In this document: positions 33,537 to 45,961 of the stretch, in pieces | Layout of the letters: every line of letters starts with the position of its first letter | Numbering within the stretch: position 1 is the stretch's first letter | Assembly (NCBI GenBank): GCA_032768795.1 | Contig: CP136490.1 | Coordinates: forward strand, 7,068,001-7,132,000 | Source: Tremella fuciformis | Taxonomy: Eukaryota; Basidiomycota; Tremellomycetes; Tremellales; Tremellaceae | Length of the DNA: 64,000 bases | Direction of reading: 5' to 3' | Program-made: the position numbers and the translations under genes | Notes under the pieces: generated by a model | Told to the model about the DNA's origin: nothing | Databases searched by the model: none | The model's input: only the letters and a program-made list of their open reading frames with translations

Positions 33537-33860
33537 CTGGATCCACCCCACAAAAGTTGGTATATTCGCTTGGCTGTTGTCACAAACCAGTTGTCATCCT
33601 CTGTACATCTGTCCTGTTGTCTCCATCCATGCATGACCTAATGAGTAAGCGGCAGGGCCCCATGTGACAAGACAAGGGGAGCTTAGGAACCCGCTTGCTC
33701 GGACGAGGATGGCCCGGTGGAGGTCAGTCGCGTAGACGCGACACGGTTGCCCGTGCATTAGCCTGATTTTCATTTACATCTACTGAATAGTCGGTCGCGA
33801 CTTGCTTGTTGGCCTCTTGCAGCTCAAACAGGAGGCGGGCAACGCAAGGGACGCGTCAGC
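33537..33860. promoter_or_regulatory. Upstream region of DNMT5
   Basis: 324 bases between the F-box stop and the DNMT5 ATG. One ACGCGT (MCB core) lies at 33851-33856, four bases before the ATG, so within the leader or core promoter. A role in S-phase timing would be reasonable for a maintenance methyltransferase but one copy may be chance. Confidence 0.4.
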
Positions 33861-36800
33861 ATGGCCATCACGCCGTCGAGAGGGGGGAGAGACGAGCTGC
33901 AGCGCGTTGCGTCGCGCTCCAAGAGCTATGTCGACCTCACCGTAGAGTCAGACGCCGAAGAGTCCGAAGGTGAGGTGCTGCCTCTGCAGCCATCGCAGAA
34001 GGACAACAAACCGGCCAAGCGAAAGCGCGTGAGCCCCACTACATCTCTGTGCGCCCTAAAAGGTGCTGATCGTAGATCGAGACCCCATCACCGGCCAGCG
34101 ACGATGAGCCCGAACCCCTCGAGGAGATGCCCGTGATGGAGGAGCAGGAATACTCCGTCGAGTGTATCATGAACTCGCGCTTTCGCCGGGTCAAGGATTC
34201 GCACATACTCGAGTACCTCGTCCATTGGGAGGGCTACGACCACTCGGAGGACTCGTGGACGCCGGCGACCGAGTTTGAGGACGACGACGAGGTGGTCGTC
34301 CAGTACTATAAGAACAACCCGAACAAGCCAAAGGCCGGCATGAGCCCGTCCAAGTTCAAGCCCACCGCCAACGCGGACATACGCAGCTTCTTCGGCGGCG
34401 GTGCTGCCAAGAAGGAGGACAAGGAGAACAAGCCGCCGAAAGCGACGAAGAAGCCAAAGGCTGCCGAGCAGGTCGTGAAGCCTAAGCTTGAAAAGGTGGC
34501 CCAACCCTCGTCAAAGAGCAAAGACCCGGTGGTCGTCAAACCGCCCAAACCAAGAAAGAAGACGCCTGAAGATGACAAGGACGATGACTTCGTCATGGAC
34601 GACGAGCAAGATGCACCTAGTAGCGATGACGACGACGACGGTTCGAGCGCCTCCGCCGAAGAAGACAAGGCTTCCGAGGCTGCTGACGAAGATGACCTTG
34701 TCTCTGAAGAGGGTGAGGCTCCTCGTTCGCCGAGAGTCACGAGCTGAGATACGCAGAGAACGAGAAACCTAAGAAAGCCAAGTCAGGATGGGGCGTCAAG
34801 GTACAGGGCAAGAAGAAGGCGTCTGTCAACCTGTGAGTTTGGCGATAGAAGACGATCATGGCGCTTATCCGCTCCAGGAGTAGCTACAAGACTGGGATCA
34901 AGCCTTTAGGGCAACGCGCAGAAATCAAAGCTGCCATCAAGAACATGAGCGAGGATCTCCCTCCAATCAGCGATATCGAACTCATGTTCGACCACATGGT
35001 CTCACGGGTAGGTCGAAATCTTGCTTGAGATTATTGCTTAGACAGCAGGTTCCGGACCTCGTCAAGTTGGTGCAGCACTTGAATGGACGGAAGCTTCGAG
35101 TAGCGACTATGTGCTCGTGAGGGATTGATCGGGTCCAAGTTTGTGGCTCACCGTTAGGGGAACGGAATCCCCGCTGCTGGCGTTGGGAATGATCGCCAAA
35201 GCCATCAAAGCTCAGCACGGACTCACTCTATCATTCGATCACGTATTCTCCTGCGAGATCGAGCCCTTCAAGCAGGCATACATCGAGCGGAACTTCGCCC
35301 CACCTGTCCTCTTCCGTGACGTGACAGAACTAGGGAAGAAGAGAGCACATACTGCCTATGGCTCTCTTGCCGAAGTTCCCGGCAATGTCGACGTACGCCT
35401 CCCAGCCGGAGAGTGGGTTAAGCTGACCGTGACAGCTGCTAATTGCCGGCACATCCTGCGTCGATTACTCAAACCTGAACAATCAGCAACAAGATATCGA
35501 CGCTAATGGCGAGTCTGGGCGGACGTTCCGAGGAATGCTTCAATGGGTCAAGAAGCATCAACCGCCGGTAGTCATCCTTGAGAATGTGTGCAACGCGCCC
35601 TGGGACAAGGTCGTCGAGTACTTTGCCCAGATTGACTACGACGCTTTCCATACTAGGTCAGTGGGCTACCTATGCCATGCAGGCGATACTGACACCGCAG
35701 ACTCGACACGAAGGAGTTCTACATCCCGCACACTCGTACTCGAGTCTACCTGTTTGCGACACCTATGAAAGGTCCTGAAAAGCACCTCTCCGAAAAGTGG
35801 GCGGCTACTGTCAAAGACCTGCGACGCCCTTGGTCATCACCGTTCGAAGCATTCCTTCTCGACACAGATAACCCTCATATTCACCGAGCGCGCCTTGATC
35901 TGGCCTCAGCGAAAGAGCACAAGGACGGAACGCAACGGAAAACAACAGACTGGAACCGATGCGAATCCCGCCATCAACGGGCACGTCAAGAAGAGGAGCT
36001 CGGTTTGTTGCGCCCTCTTACAGCCTGGACCGAGGCGGGCGTATGCAAAGGTCTCGACTGGACATGGAACGACTGGCTGAACTCCCAAACTGAGCGTGTC
36101 GTGGATCTGCTCGACATTTCGACCTTGCGCATGGCCAAAGAAGGTGTCGACTCTGGTTTCAAAGCGTGCATCTGGAACGTTTCGCAGAATGTCGATCGTC
36201 AAACACAGTCAGGCAAGACAGCCCTTGCTCCCTGTCTCACGCCGAATATGATCCCGTGGGTTACGAACCGTGGTGGCCCAGTCACCGGTCGAGAGGCGCT
36301 TGCCCTACAGGGAATACCCGTCAAGGAGCTTCTTCTGACCAGCGAGAATGAAGATCAATTGGCGGATCTTGCTGGTAATGCCATGACTACCACCGTTGTT
36401 GGTGCATCGATGCTCGCCGGCCTCAAAGTTGCTCTGGGAAAGCTTGTTCAGGGGACGAATGCCGCAGGAGACGCTGCGAAGATTGAGGAGGACTCGGCAA
36501 TCCGTGACGCTGAGGTCGCTCAGCGGATAATTGGCGAAGACAAGCTCGAAAAACACAATTTGGATTTGGCCAAGGTAGAGACTGCAAACTTGAGCGAGAT
36601 TCTTGCGCTTGCCGAGAGGTCATCTCGACATTGCCAATGCGAGGGTCAGACTGGTACTGCTTCGCCGATCGACGAGTGCACCGCTTGCGGCTATCGGGCT
36701 TGCAAGTCATGTGGTGGTCGCCCTGACCATCACTACGTCCCATGTCAGAATGTTCGAGTCGAGCCTGGAGAATTCGAAAAAACCTTCAAGGAACTCTTGC

Positions 36801-39800
36801 CGATGCGTGTCCAGATCGCCGGGATCACTACTGCGGTTCTGGAGGATGCCCGCGAAGCGGCTGAGAAGGTGGGCAAAGGCACTGTTCAGGACAAGGACTG
36901 GGAGCTGTGGACGCGCTCGGTGCTCGAAGGCGTATGCAGTGCCGAATTCCGCTTCAGATCAATGAAGCGTCAAACGACTTGGACAGCCCTGTACGAGGCC
37001 CCGAATGCCACCCTCGATCTCTTCTTGGACAAGCAACGTCCAGAGTGGCGACTATCGATCAAAGCGCCAATTGACGAGCCGAATAACAGTCGCCTGCGGT
37101 CGCTTCTGCTCCACCCCGTTGCTCGTCTGCGTTTTGACCTCAAGGGTCAGGATGTGCTCTGCGGTCCATGGGAGCTCTGTGTGCCCTCACGCCAGACTTT
37201 CACCATCGACATTCACGGTCGCGGGGAGGCCGTGCCTTCCTGGGAGGCTTCGCTTGGCTTGAAAGGCCGATTCGATGATTCGAAGAGGTGGTCTAAAATC
37301 GAGCTTGACGTACCCGAAGAGGCCGCCCGGGCCCTCGATCGCAAACTATCTGGCATTTACACTTTGTTACCAAAGTGTGGTCAAGCCATGAGCTCCCTTC
37401 GCCGGAAAGAGTCCACCGCGGGAGACGAAGGCTTGCAGCCTCTCTTTTTCTTTTTCGACCCAACGCGCTGTGGAGATGCAGAAGATGATCAGTTTGTCTT
37501 CTCGACATCGACTGAGCGTCTCGACTACGGCGTCGAGCGCCCCGTCATTGCCGTCCTGGACACAAAGTGGCGTGAAAGCCACAAGGAAGACGAGAAGGTC
37601 AAACTGCACGTCCGCGGCGGCTGGGTTAAATGCCCAGCTGCCCACCTCGAGGCAGTTGGTGGAGGCGATATCGCTGTGGCGTCCTCGGCCGCTGCCAATG
37701 GCGAACAGCACGACCGAGCAACTTATGCGTCGCCCCGATCCGCCAAGTCCATTTCGCTGAGCCTGACCAACGACGGATGCTCTCACGCCTCGGCGATCTT
37801 GGGCTGTAGCGTACCTCTTGACCCAGCTCATCGAGAAGCGATGTGGCGTGAGGGCAAGTGGGGCGAGATTGACCTTCTACATGAGGGTAATACGGTCTTT
37901 GCCAACCTCGCCTGGATCACAGAGAGGCTGCCTCTCCTCAGTGCAGCTAAAACATGGACTCGCTTAAACAGTGTCGATGTAAGTAGAATTTACTTAGTGT
38001 ACCAGGTGATTAACGTCAGGCGCACGCTGCAACTTGCGAGAAGTGTGCTCCTCGACCACCAAAAATCCACTGGATCAAGCGGGCCGGCAAGCTCAACAAG
38101 AATGGCGGCAAGACCAAGTCGACCATTGTCGCTTTTGAAGACAAGCTCGAGGCTGGTCGATACGAACACGCGCTGAAGAATCGTCCAACACCCTTCGTGG
38201 TACAGTTGCGACTCGACAACACCATCGGTTCCTTCCGCATCGGCCTCAACATCGTCTCCCTCGCTCACCGAGCCTTGTCCCGATTGCCCATGAATGAAGC
38301 CAAGGGTCAAATACATCTGTCCTGGCGCCTGACTCCTGGACAGGTCGCTGATGTCCCAATGCCACCTCGGGTGTTCATCATGCCTAGCAACAAGCGAGAC
38401 CCGCAGCACGCACAGCCCCGACACTTCAAGCTTCCTCTTCGCAAAGAGCAGCTGCGCTCCTTGTGGTGGATGCTTGAGCAGGAGAAGGCCGAGGGCAAAT
38501 CGCACACTTTCGTCGAAGAGGAGATCTCAGAAGCTGCTTTGCCAGCTCTAGGGTGGCGGGCTGAGGGCAAAGCCGAACGACCCGTTATGGTACGGGGAGG
38601 TGTCATCGCTGATCAAGTTGGTTACGGCAAGACAATCATCTCCTTGGCTTTGATTGCCGAGTCCAAAGGGCAGGAAGCACCTGAGCCGGCTCCTTCTGGG
38701 TTGATAGACCTCAAAGCCACCCTCATTGTCGTACCTGGACATTTGAGCAAGCAATGGCCTAGCGAAATCACCAGGTTCACCGGCAAGGCGTTCAACACCA
38801 TCGTCATTCAGAACATGCGCGACCTGCAATCGAAGAGCATCGCCGAGCTCTCCAAGGCTCACATAATTGTCATGGCTTCTGAGCTCTTCGAGTCCGATGC
38901 CTACTGGGAGCGCTTCGAATATTTGTCAGCTCAGCCAGAAGACTGGTTGAACGACAAGAATGGCGGACGTTTCTTCTCCGATCGGCTCGAGACTGCCATG
39001 CAGGGTTTGCGAAAGCAGACTGCTGTCCTTGAGAAAGAGGGAGCCGAGAAGGCATACGATTCGATGAGGAAAATGCACAAAGCGGCCGTTGAAGAGGCTG
39101 AGAGCAAGAAGGAGGCACACAAGACGGCCAACTTCGGCAAGCGCATGAAGGGGCAGGCGTACCGAGACAGGTGGGACGGTGAAGCCAAAAAGAAGAGCAA
39201 GACGACAACGACCGAAGACATCGAGAAGTGGGAAGCGTCTGAGGACGAAGAGGAAGATGACGAGGATGTCGAGGCTGTACCGATCCCGACTTTCCGCAAA
39301 GCGTCGTCGAAAGAGTCTTTGAGCAGTTCGACCGTCCAGCACGACTACACCTTGCTCTCGACCCCGGTCATGCACATGTTCCGGTAAGCTTCTTATTTTC
39401 CTTGAGAATAGTCGACTGACGTTACAGCTTCCGACGAGTCATTGCGGACGAGTTCACATATCTCGAGAAGAAGTCTCTTGCAGCCCTTCTCAGATTAACC
39501 TCCTGCTACAAGTGGGTCCTGTCAGGTACTCCGCCCGTCAGCGATTTCCCCGCAATCCGCTCGATTGCCGCGTTTATGGGAATCCACCTCGGTGTCGAAG
39601 ACGACGCGGAAGGGTCGGCATCGGCGCAGAAGGCAAGAGCAAAGGAACAGACGGCCGCCGAGAGATTCCATGCCTTCCGAGAAGTACACTCTGCAGCCTG
39701 GCATAAGCGCAGAGACGATCTCGCTCAAGAGTTCCTCGACGTCTTCGTCCGGCAGAACATTGCAGAGATCGATGACATCCCGACTGTCGAGCACATACAC

Positions 39801-41519
39801 GAGGTCAAGCTACCTGCATCGGAAGGTGCAGTTTATCTCGAGCTTGAGCATCACTTGCAAGCCCTGGAAATGCAGGCGTAAGCCCGTTGTCACTCAGTAT
39901 GGGCAACATACTGATCTTGTAGGCGCAAAGAGACGAAGCTCAAGGATGTCACCCAAAACGACCGCAATGCTCGATTGGAAGAGGCACTTGCTGATTCCAA
40001 GACGGCCGAGGAGGCTCTCCTGAAGCGATGCTGCCACTTTACCCTGGATCTCAGCGACAAGAAGCGAGATGCCAAATCCGCACAGGAGGCTTGCGACCAC
40101 ATCTCGAATGCTCGTGCCGAGCAACTGCGCAAGTGCGAGGAAGACCTGTATGTTTCCATCAACAAGGCTGTCGGTTTCCAGCTCTACATACGATCGAAGG
40201 GCGGCTTTGGCAAATCGGATACCGATCGTCAGCCATTCAAAGAGTTTGTTGATTTTTCTTTCGACCGCACGAAGCATCTTGGAGACAAAGAAGCTGCCCA
40301 ACGGCTCATCAAAGTCCTGGAGAAATGCGGCTTCAAGGAAGGAGGCGTGTTCCCGACTGCAATGGCGGAGGGCAAACCGCCAAAGGTCGAGAAGGGCGGA
40401 AAAGTCGAAGACGTCAAGTGGCAGCTGCGAGAGCAAACCCACTTGCTTCGACGACTGTCCAAAGAGCTGGTTGCGCGGGTTCGAAGTTTGCGATTCTTCG
40501 AAGTCGTCCGAAAGCTGCAGAAGAACGGGCAAGCAGCCAAGGAGGTTTTGGAAACATCCGGCTGCAATCACAAGCCTTCGACACACCCCAAGGCTGAGAT
40601 GGCTGTACTTTCATGCTGTGGTCATGTCGCCTGTTTCGAGTGCATGTCTCGAGCAGCCGATTCGCAAAAGTGTGTCAACGGAGCCGATTGCGGTGCCGCC
40701 GTACGCCACACCAACATTGTGAAGGTCAAGTCGCTTGGCATCGAAGGCGAGCTTTCTTCCGGGCGATATGGCGCCAAGCTGCAACGCCTGGTCGATCTCA
40801 TCCACTCGATCCCCAAGACGGAGCGTATCTTGGTGTTCCTGCAATGGGAGGATCTCGCCCACAAGGTCTCGGAGGCTATGACAGCAGGCAAGATTGCCCA
40901 TGTGACCTTGTCCGGCTCGGTCAAGTCTCGCGCAAACACCCTGGACAAGTTCCAACAGTCCGATGCGGAAACAGCTCGAGTGCTTCTGTTGAAGATGAAC
41001 GATGCCAGTGCCGCTGGATCCAATTTGACGACGGCGAACCATGCGATCTTCTTGGGACCATTGTTCACCTACTCGCTGCTCAATTACAGGGCGGTGGAGA
41101 CTCAAGCCATAGGGCGCATCCGCCGATACGGTCAGCAGAAGAAAGTGCATATTCACCGGCTACTGGCGCTCGACACTATCGACATGACCATCTTCAACAC
41201 ACGTTCGGCCGAGTTGAAGGCCAAGGCAGATTACGAGCCCCTCCCTCGTAGCGCGTGGAATGCCAAGGAGGCCGCAAGCGAGGCCTTGTCCATGGATGAC
41301 GATGGGGATGTCTTGGAGCCTGCGCCGAAGAAGCGCAGCAGGCCGTCGAAAATCTTGGACGACGATGACGATCTGGCCTCCGCCCAGTCCGACGACGAGC
41401 GGCCGGCCAAGAAGGCCAAGAAGCACATTCAGGTCGAGGTTAAAGTGCGAAGCCCGCAAAAGGTGGGATCCTCCCAGGCGGACCCAATGATGATTGATGA
41501 CGATGACGATGACGCGTGA
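33861..41519 (+). CDS. DNMT5: DNMT5: chromodomain - cytosine-5 DNA methyltransferase - RING - SNF2 ATPase
   Basis: ATP-dependent maintenance-type CpG methyltransferase of the Cryptococcus Dnmt5 class, nuclear. Eleven exons (33861-34028, 34076-34712, 34757-34832, 34878-35007, 35049-35116, 35158-35392, 35436-35656, 35701-37978, 38020-39383, 39428-39877, 39923-41519) sum to 7224 bases, 2407 residues, in frame. Chromodomain about 81-135 (EYSVECIMNSR, LVHWEGYDHSEDSW); acidic/Lys-rich linker; methyltransferase motif I ATMCSGTESPL near 360, motif IV GTSCVDYSNLN with nucleophile Cys446, motif VI ENV at 487-489, motif VIII HTRTRVYLF, motif X GNAMTTTVVGAS from 737; Cys cluster 823-861; SNF2 motif I GGVIADQVGYGKT with Lys1475, motif II ADEFTYL (Asp1733, DEF in place of DEAH), RING about 2090-2131 (SCCGHVACFECM) inside the ATPase, motif VI QAIGRIRRYGQQ from 2270; acidic tail. 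All key residues are present, so it looks functional. Confidence 0.95.
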
Positions 41520-41833
41520 GCGGAATGGCGCTCAGTATGGTATTGTCCACTGCATAGCATGATCTTTTAGCCGGTTTGTTCTTCCTTTGGGCCTTGCGTG
41601 TATGCAATCTTGCACCGAGTCAATGTCCTTTCAGCCTTGCTTTGCAGAGGGTGCAACTGTGGATTGCGAGCGGGTCAGAGACGAGACGAGTGAGCGAGGA
41701 AACATGCTGTTGCGGGCCCTCTTGGGGTACGCTCGTCTACACGAGGCAACGGGTAGCCAAGGCCAAATGGGTATATAGAGCAGGAAGCGGACGGCCTGCT
41801 CGTCTCTCCCCCTCGCTAGGCTCTGCTCGTTGC
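41520..41833. other. 314-base intergenic region
   Basis: Between DNMT5 and the BTB-like gene; no feature recognised. Confidence 0.4.
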
Positions 41834-42794
41834 ATGGTACCCCAGCGAAACCTCCAAGAGGCGATAGAGGAGCGACTCGCCAGCATGTCGGTGCAAGACG
41901 AGACGGTCATCGAGAAGACCGTCGTGGTCAAGGAGATCCTGCCGTCCGGCCAACCCTTCTACCCGCCGCCCACACCCACCCCGGCGTTCAACCCTGGTCC
42001 CCTGCCGCCCCTGCCGCCCGGGCCCAACCATAACCACAACCACTTCAACAACAACAACCAGATGATGCTGTCACCCGTCCCGACGCCGGCGCCGGTCCCG
42101 GGCCTCATCCCGTACCTCGTCGAGACGATCATGGAGCAGACGCTGGAGCGAATCAAGTGGGACGAGCGGCACAACGACCCCAAGGCAGGCGTGGTGCTCA
42201 AGTCCCGGGACGGCGTGCACTTTCGCGTCCACTCGTGGTACCTACGCCGCAAGAGGTGAGCTCAGCCCCGCGCCCTCGTGACGACGGCGCTGATGGGTCA
42301 GTCAGTTCGTCAACAACCTGCTGACTCTGACGCCCGAGAAGAACCTCGCCGACGACTTTATCGACCTCGACGTGTCGTCGGCCGCCGTCGAGCACTTTGT
42401 CGACCTGTGCTACATTGCCGGCGAGTACCCGCTTGACATCGACGTGCCGCGCCTGCGCGAGCTGCTCGCCATCTGCCAGAAGCTCGAGTGCTTCGCCCTC
42501 CGCGAGTCGCTGCTGCGCGCTTTCCGCTCCTGCGCGCTCAAGAACCCGTGGGAGACGTTCCTCCTCGCCGCGCAGTACCGCAACAAGTCGCTCGCCGGGT
42601 TCGCCATCACGGCCTTCCCCGAGATTGCCGACAAGCCGTTCGAGCCCTTCACCTCGGCTGGGGCGGCCATCGACCCTGTGCCGGTCAGGTGGCTCATCGA
42701 GATCATGCGTCTGCGTTACCAAAAGGAGTTTGTCGGGAGGCAGGCGAGGCTCTGGACCTGGGCAGAGGTCGGCAAGGCCTTCGACCCCTTGTAG
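41834..42794 (+). CDS. BTB/POZ-like protein with Pro/Asn-rich N-terminus
   Basis: Exons 41834-42255 and 42302-42794 give 304 residues. N-terminus MVPQRNLQEAIEERLASMSV, then a Pro- and Asn/His-rich stretch (PPLPPGPNHNHNHFNNNNQM), then the BTB-like core GVVLKSRDGVHFRVHSWYLR. The only intron lies just after this, in the same phase (2) and place as intron 1 of the array genes at 13-18 kb. Exon 2: QFVNNLLTLTPEKNLADDFI, VEHFVDLCYIAGEYPLDIDV, LLAICQKLECFALRESLLRA, KNPWETFLLAAQYRNKSLAG. The layout (core, LC/WDC-like position, NPWETF) matches the array members, so it is a more conserved relative. Role unknown; possibly an adaptor. Confidence 0.75.
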
Positions 42795-43252
42795 GCTGCA
42801 GGCTGGTGAGTGATCCCCCCCTTCATACCTACTACACCTCTACCAGCGAGTATAACCATGTGCTGCCGTACCTCATTGTTTTTAGAAACGCAGTCATGAT
42901 GCATTGATGCTCGCTCGACGTTTCGTTGCTTCTGAGTCTCGGGATCGGCCGAACGGGTGCCTGAACCAGCACCGTGACACCGAACCTCCGCACCCCGTGT
43001 CCGCATTCCGTCGCCGTCGCCCTCATCCTTGTATGGTCACCGCCTCAGCTCCACTAACTCACAAGTAGCACGAGACTATGCAGCGAAGCATGACAGGCAT
43101 AGGCTTAGCGAGGTTCCATGACCGGAATGTCATCATAAGATCGACACACAAGACCGCATGCCACCGCTTTTCGTACGCGACAGCTCGGTCATCAGGCATA
43201 AGAGCCATCACCATGTCGCCGCCGCTTTGTACTGCATCCTCGTCGGACAGAC
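42795..43252. other. 458-base intergenic region
   Basis: No gene supported. An earlier out-of-frame ATG at 43212 precedes the TAP-like gene start. Confidence 0.4.
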
Positions 43253-45001
43253 ATGGTATACCCCGTCGTCTTGTCGCTCGGTATCGGAGCCCTGGCTGCC
43301 CGCTCGTCGCCCCTGGCCCCTCGAGCTGACCAGGACCACACGCTCGACTCAATCTCGCCCACAGCCAATCTTACATGGCTGCCATGCTACGAGCAGTTTC
43401 AATGCGCCCGACTTCTCGCCCCGCTCGACCCAGATGACAGCTCAATCTCAGACACCGTGTCCATACCTCTTGTAAAGCTCCCAGCCCCGCTCAATGGGAC
43501 CAACGACACCTACCAGGGTATGGTGCTGATCAACCCTGGCGGTCCCGGCCAATCCGGTACGGGCTTTCTGCTCGAGTCATGGCCACTCCTCCTTGAAGGG
43601 GTCGGACCGCAGTGGGACATTGTCGGCTTTGACCCTCGGGGTGTCGCATACTCCAGCCCCTCAGCCAATTGTTCCGGGCCAAAATTTACGGAAGAAGCTC
43701 GAATGAAGAAGCGGGCGGACGGGATATGGTCGCCGCAGGAACCCCTTGGATACCTCACCGATAGCCTACATGTCGATCAGCAGATCGGCCAGACGTGCCA
43801 GCAGCGAATCGGAAACGAGACCGGCATAGGTCGCTACATGTCGACATACTATGTCGTGCGGGACATGCTAGCCATCGTGGACGCTTTCAACCGCTCGACA
43901 GACGGCGCGAGAGCGGTCGAGCCCGACCTTGTCCACTATTGGGGTTTCAGCTACGGGACATACATCGGTATGGAGCTAGCCACCGAGTTTCCTGACCGAG
44001 TCGGGCATTTGGTACTTGACGGTGAGGGGATTCAAGGCGCTGAGCTATGCTGATCGGCAGGTACGGTTGACCCGTATGACTATCGAACTGCAAAGTGGCT
44101 CAAGGTCGGCACGTTGGCGGACGAGGTCATCCAGCAATTCCTCTACTTCTGTCGTCTAGCTGGACCCACATCCTGTGCATTCGCAATCGACAGCACCACA
44201 TTACTAGGGCCTCGCCTGGAGAGGATTCTCAACGCATTAGACCCGGGGATGGCAGCGTCGCATGGCTGGGCGAACGTATCACAGATCGAAAGCTCGCTTT
44301 ACTTCTTGACGAACTTCATGGTCGGCTGGGCGCTGGAGCCACTCACAGGCTTCCCGACCATGGGCACGGTCTTGGCGGCGATTGAACCCGTCGTGCTGAA
44401 TCCGCAAAACTTCTCGGTCAATACACTGCTTGCTGTTATACAGGAGAATACCCCGTCCAATCCGACGTATCCGGGGCAAATGGCTCAGCGATCTGAATGG
44501 ACGCCGGCCGTATTGTGCACCGATGCAGAGAGCATTCCCACCCCTTCAAACGAGACCATCACCTCGCTGCTTGACATCAAGTCGAATCAGAGTAGCATCA
44601 CCGCCAATCTGGTGGTCATGGACTCGTTCCTCGGTTGCGCGGGCTGGACCATCCGACCCAAACACCGTTTCACGGGCAAGTTTGGCGGTCAGAGCAATCG
44701 ACCGATACAGTGGGTCGCCAACACCTTCGACCCGACTTGCCCGTCTCCGAACGCGTACGAAAATCAGAAGCGCTTTAACGGCTCTGAGATCATACTCATC
44801 GACGGTCTGGGACACACGAGCCTCTCCACCCGCAACCAGTGTGGCAATGCCGCGATCCGGGACTATCTCGCCAGCGGGAGCCCGGTAGCGAAGTTTTGCC
44901 CTTTGGAGGCTGTGCCTTTCAATGTCACTGGGGTGACCGAGCTGAAGTGGGTAGGCAAGGGGGAGCAACCGGACTTCATAACTTGTCCCAAATGTAAATG
45001 A
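43253..45001 (+). CDS. Secreted TAP-like alpha/beta-hydrolase (tripeptidyl aminopeptidase family, S33)
   Basis: Two exons (43253-44021, 44061-45001) give 569 residues. The start MVYPVVLSLGIGALAARSSP looks like a signal peptide with a short hydrophobic core; many NxS/T sites (NLT, NGT, NDT, NVS, NQS) fit secretion. Alpha/beta-hydrolase features: oxyanion segment MVLINPGGPGQSGTGFLL, strand DIVGFDPRGVAYSSP, nucleophile elbow YWGFSYGTYIGMELA (G-x-S-x-G), LVLDGTVDPYDY, and the C-terminal TAP-like region with FDPTCPSPNAYE, the Asp/His area SEIILIDGLGHTSLST, and a Cys-rich end. The family removes N-terminal peptides or hydrolyses small esters and amides; substrate not predictable. Confidence 0.85.
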
Positions 45002-45961
45002 GTACCTCTCGCACCGTGTAAAATGCATCCGCGGACTCTTGTGATCAGCTGGCCAGTCGATCTTGATAGATGCTCAAGGTCGACTTTGTGAGTTGGCACG
45101 AGTAGGCAGTCAAGAAGACTTCCTGGCCTCCTTGACTTTGTCGAAACATATCCAAGCGAAACGTCAAGAAGGCAAAAAGGTAGGCTGACCGCGATAATTG
45201 TCGACCCCCGAGTTCTTGCGCTGTCGAGCTTCAGAGCTTAAGATCCAACAGAGCCGTACAGAGCCGTACAGTTCTCTCGTTAAGGCATACAGTTCTCCGA
45301 GCTTGCATCAGATCGGTCCTGTTCGTCTAGCGGCTTGACGGTCTGGGTACGGGACGGACTCAGCAGATCGATAGGCGTGCTAGGCGTACTATGAACCAGA
45401 AAACCCCCTGTAAACCATCATGCTACGCGGCCATTTGTCTTACTGGCTGGATGCGGGGAGCCGCTATAGCCCCTTTGGCAGCTTTCGGTAGCCCTTTTGA
45501 AGCAGACGGACTTGCAGAGCTTCCAGTTTGTGAGGGACGTCCCAGTTTAGACGAATGCATCGCCAACCTGAGATTGGGCTTCGTGTACACTTCCGGGTGG
45601 TGCACGTCAAGTTGACTAGCTGCTCGTACACGGGCCGACAATTGAGTCGTCCCTGCGACACAATTGTCGGCGCATCTCACTGCCGCTCACAAGCTTCCCG
45701 GCTCTGTAAGCGCACGACTACGCATGCAACAGCGGCTTGACTCTGCCGGGCTTCGCGGGAATCAGTATGGGCGTCTGAGTGGCGGAAAGTGGCGCCGCCA
45801 CAAACAGTCCGAGTGCCACATTCGTGTTCCGCATGCGGTCTTCAGCAGAGTGGCAGACGCGTCAGAATATCAGCTTGCCACGGCAACTCGGCGCGTACTA
45901 GCCATAGCAATGTGTCGACCAGTATATGCATGAGGCCAAGGAACCTGCTCTCGACCATGTG
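45002..45961. other. 960-base intergenic region between convergent genes
   Basis: Unusually long for a convergent gap in this window. Contains short direct repeats at 45250-45300 and several short open frames, none convincing. May hold a decayed element or an unseen non-coding RNA, but nothing definite is visible. Confidence 0.4.
45248..45299. repeat. Short direct repeats (agagccgtac twice; acagttctc twice)
   Basis: AGAGCCGTAC occurs twice in tandem with an 11-base period near 45250-45270, followed by two ACAGTTCTC copies about 21 bases apart. Too short to assign to an element. Confidence 0.5.

Noticed and set aside
33861..34747. Separate chromodomain gene next to a methyltransferase gene
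   Set aside because: The apparent stop at 34745-34747 is within a GT-AG intron (34713-34756); splicing continues in frame into the DNMT5 methyltransferase and the total length fits known DNMT5.
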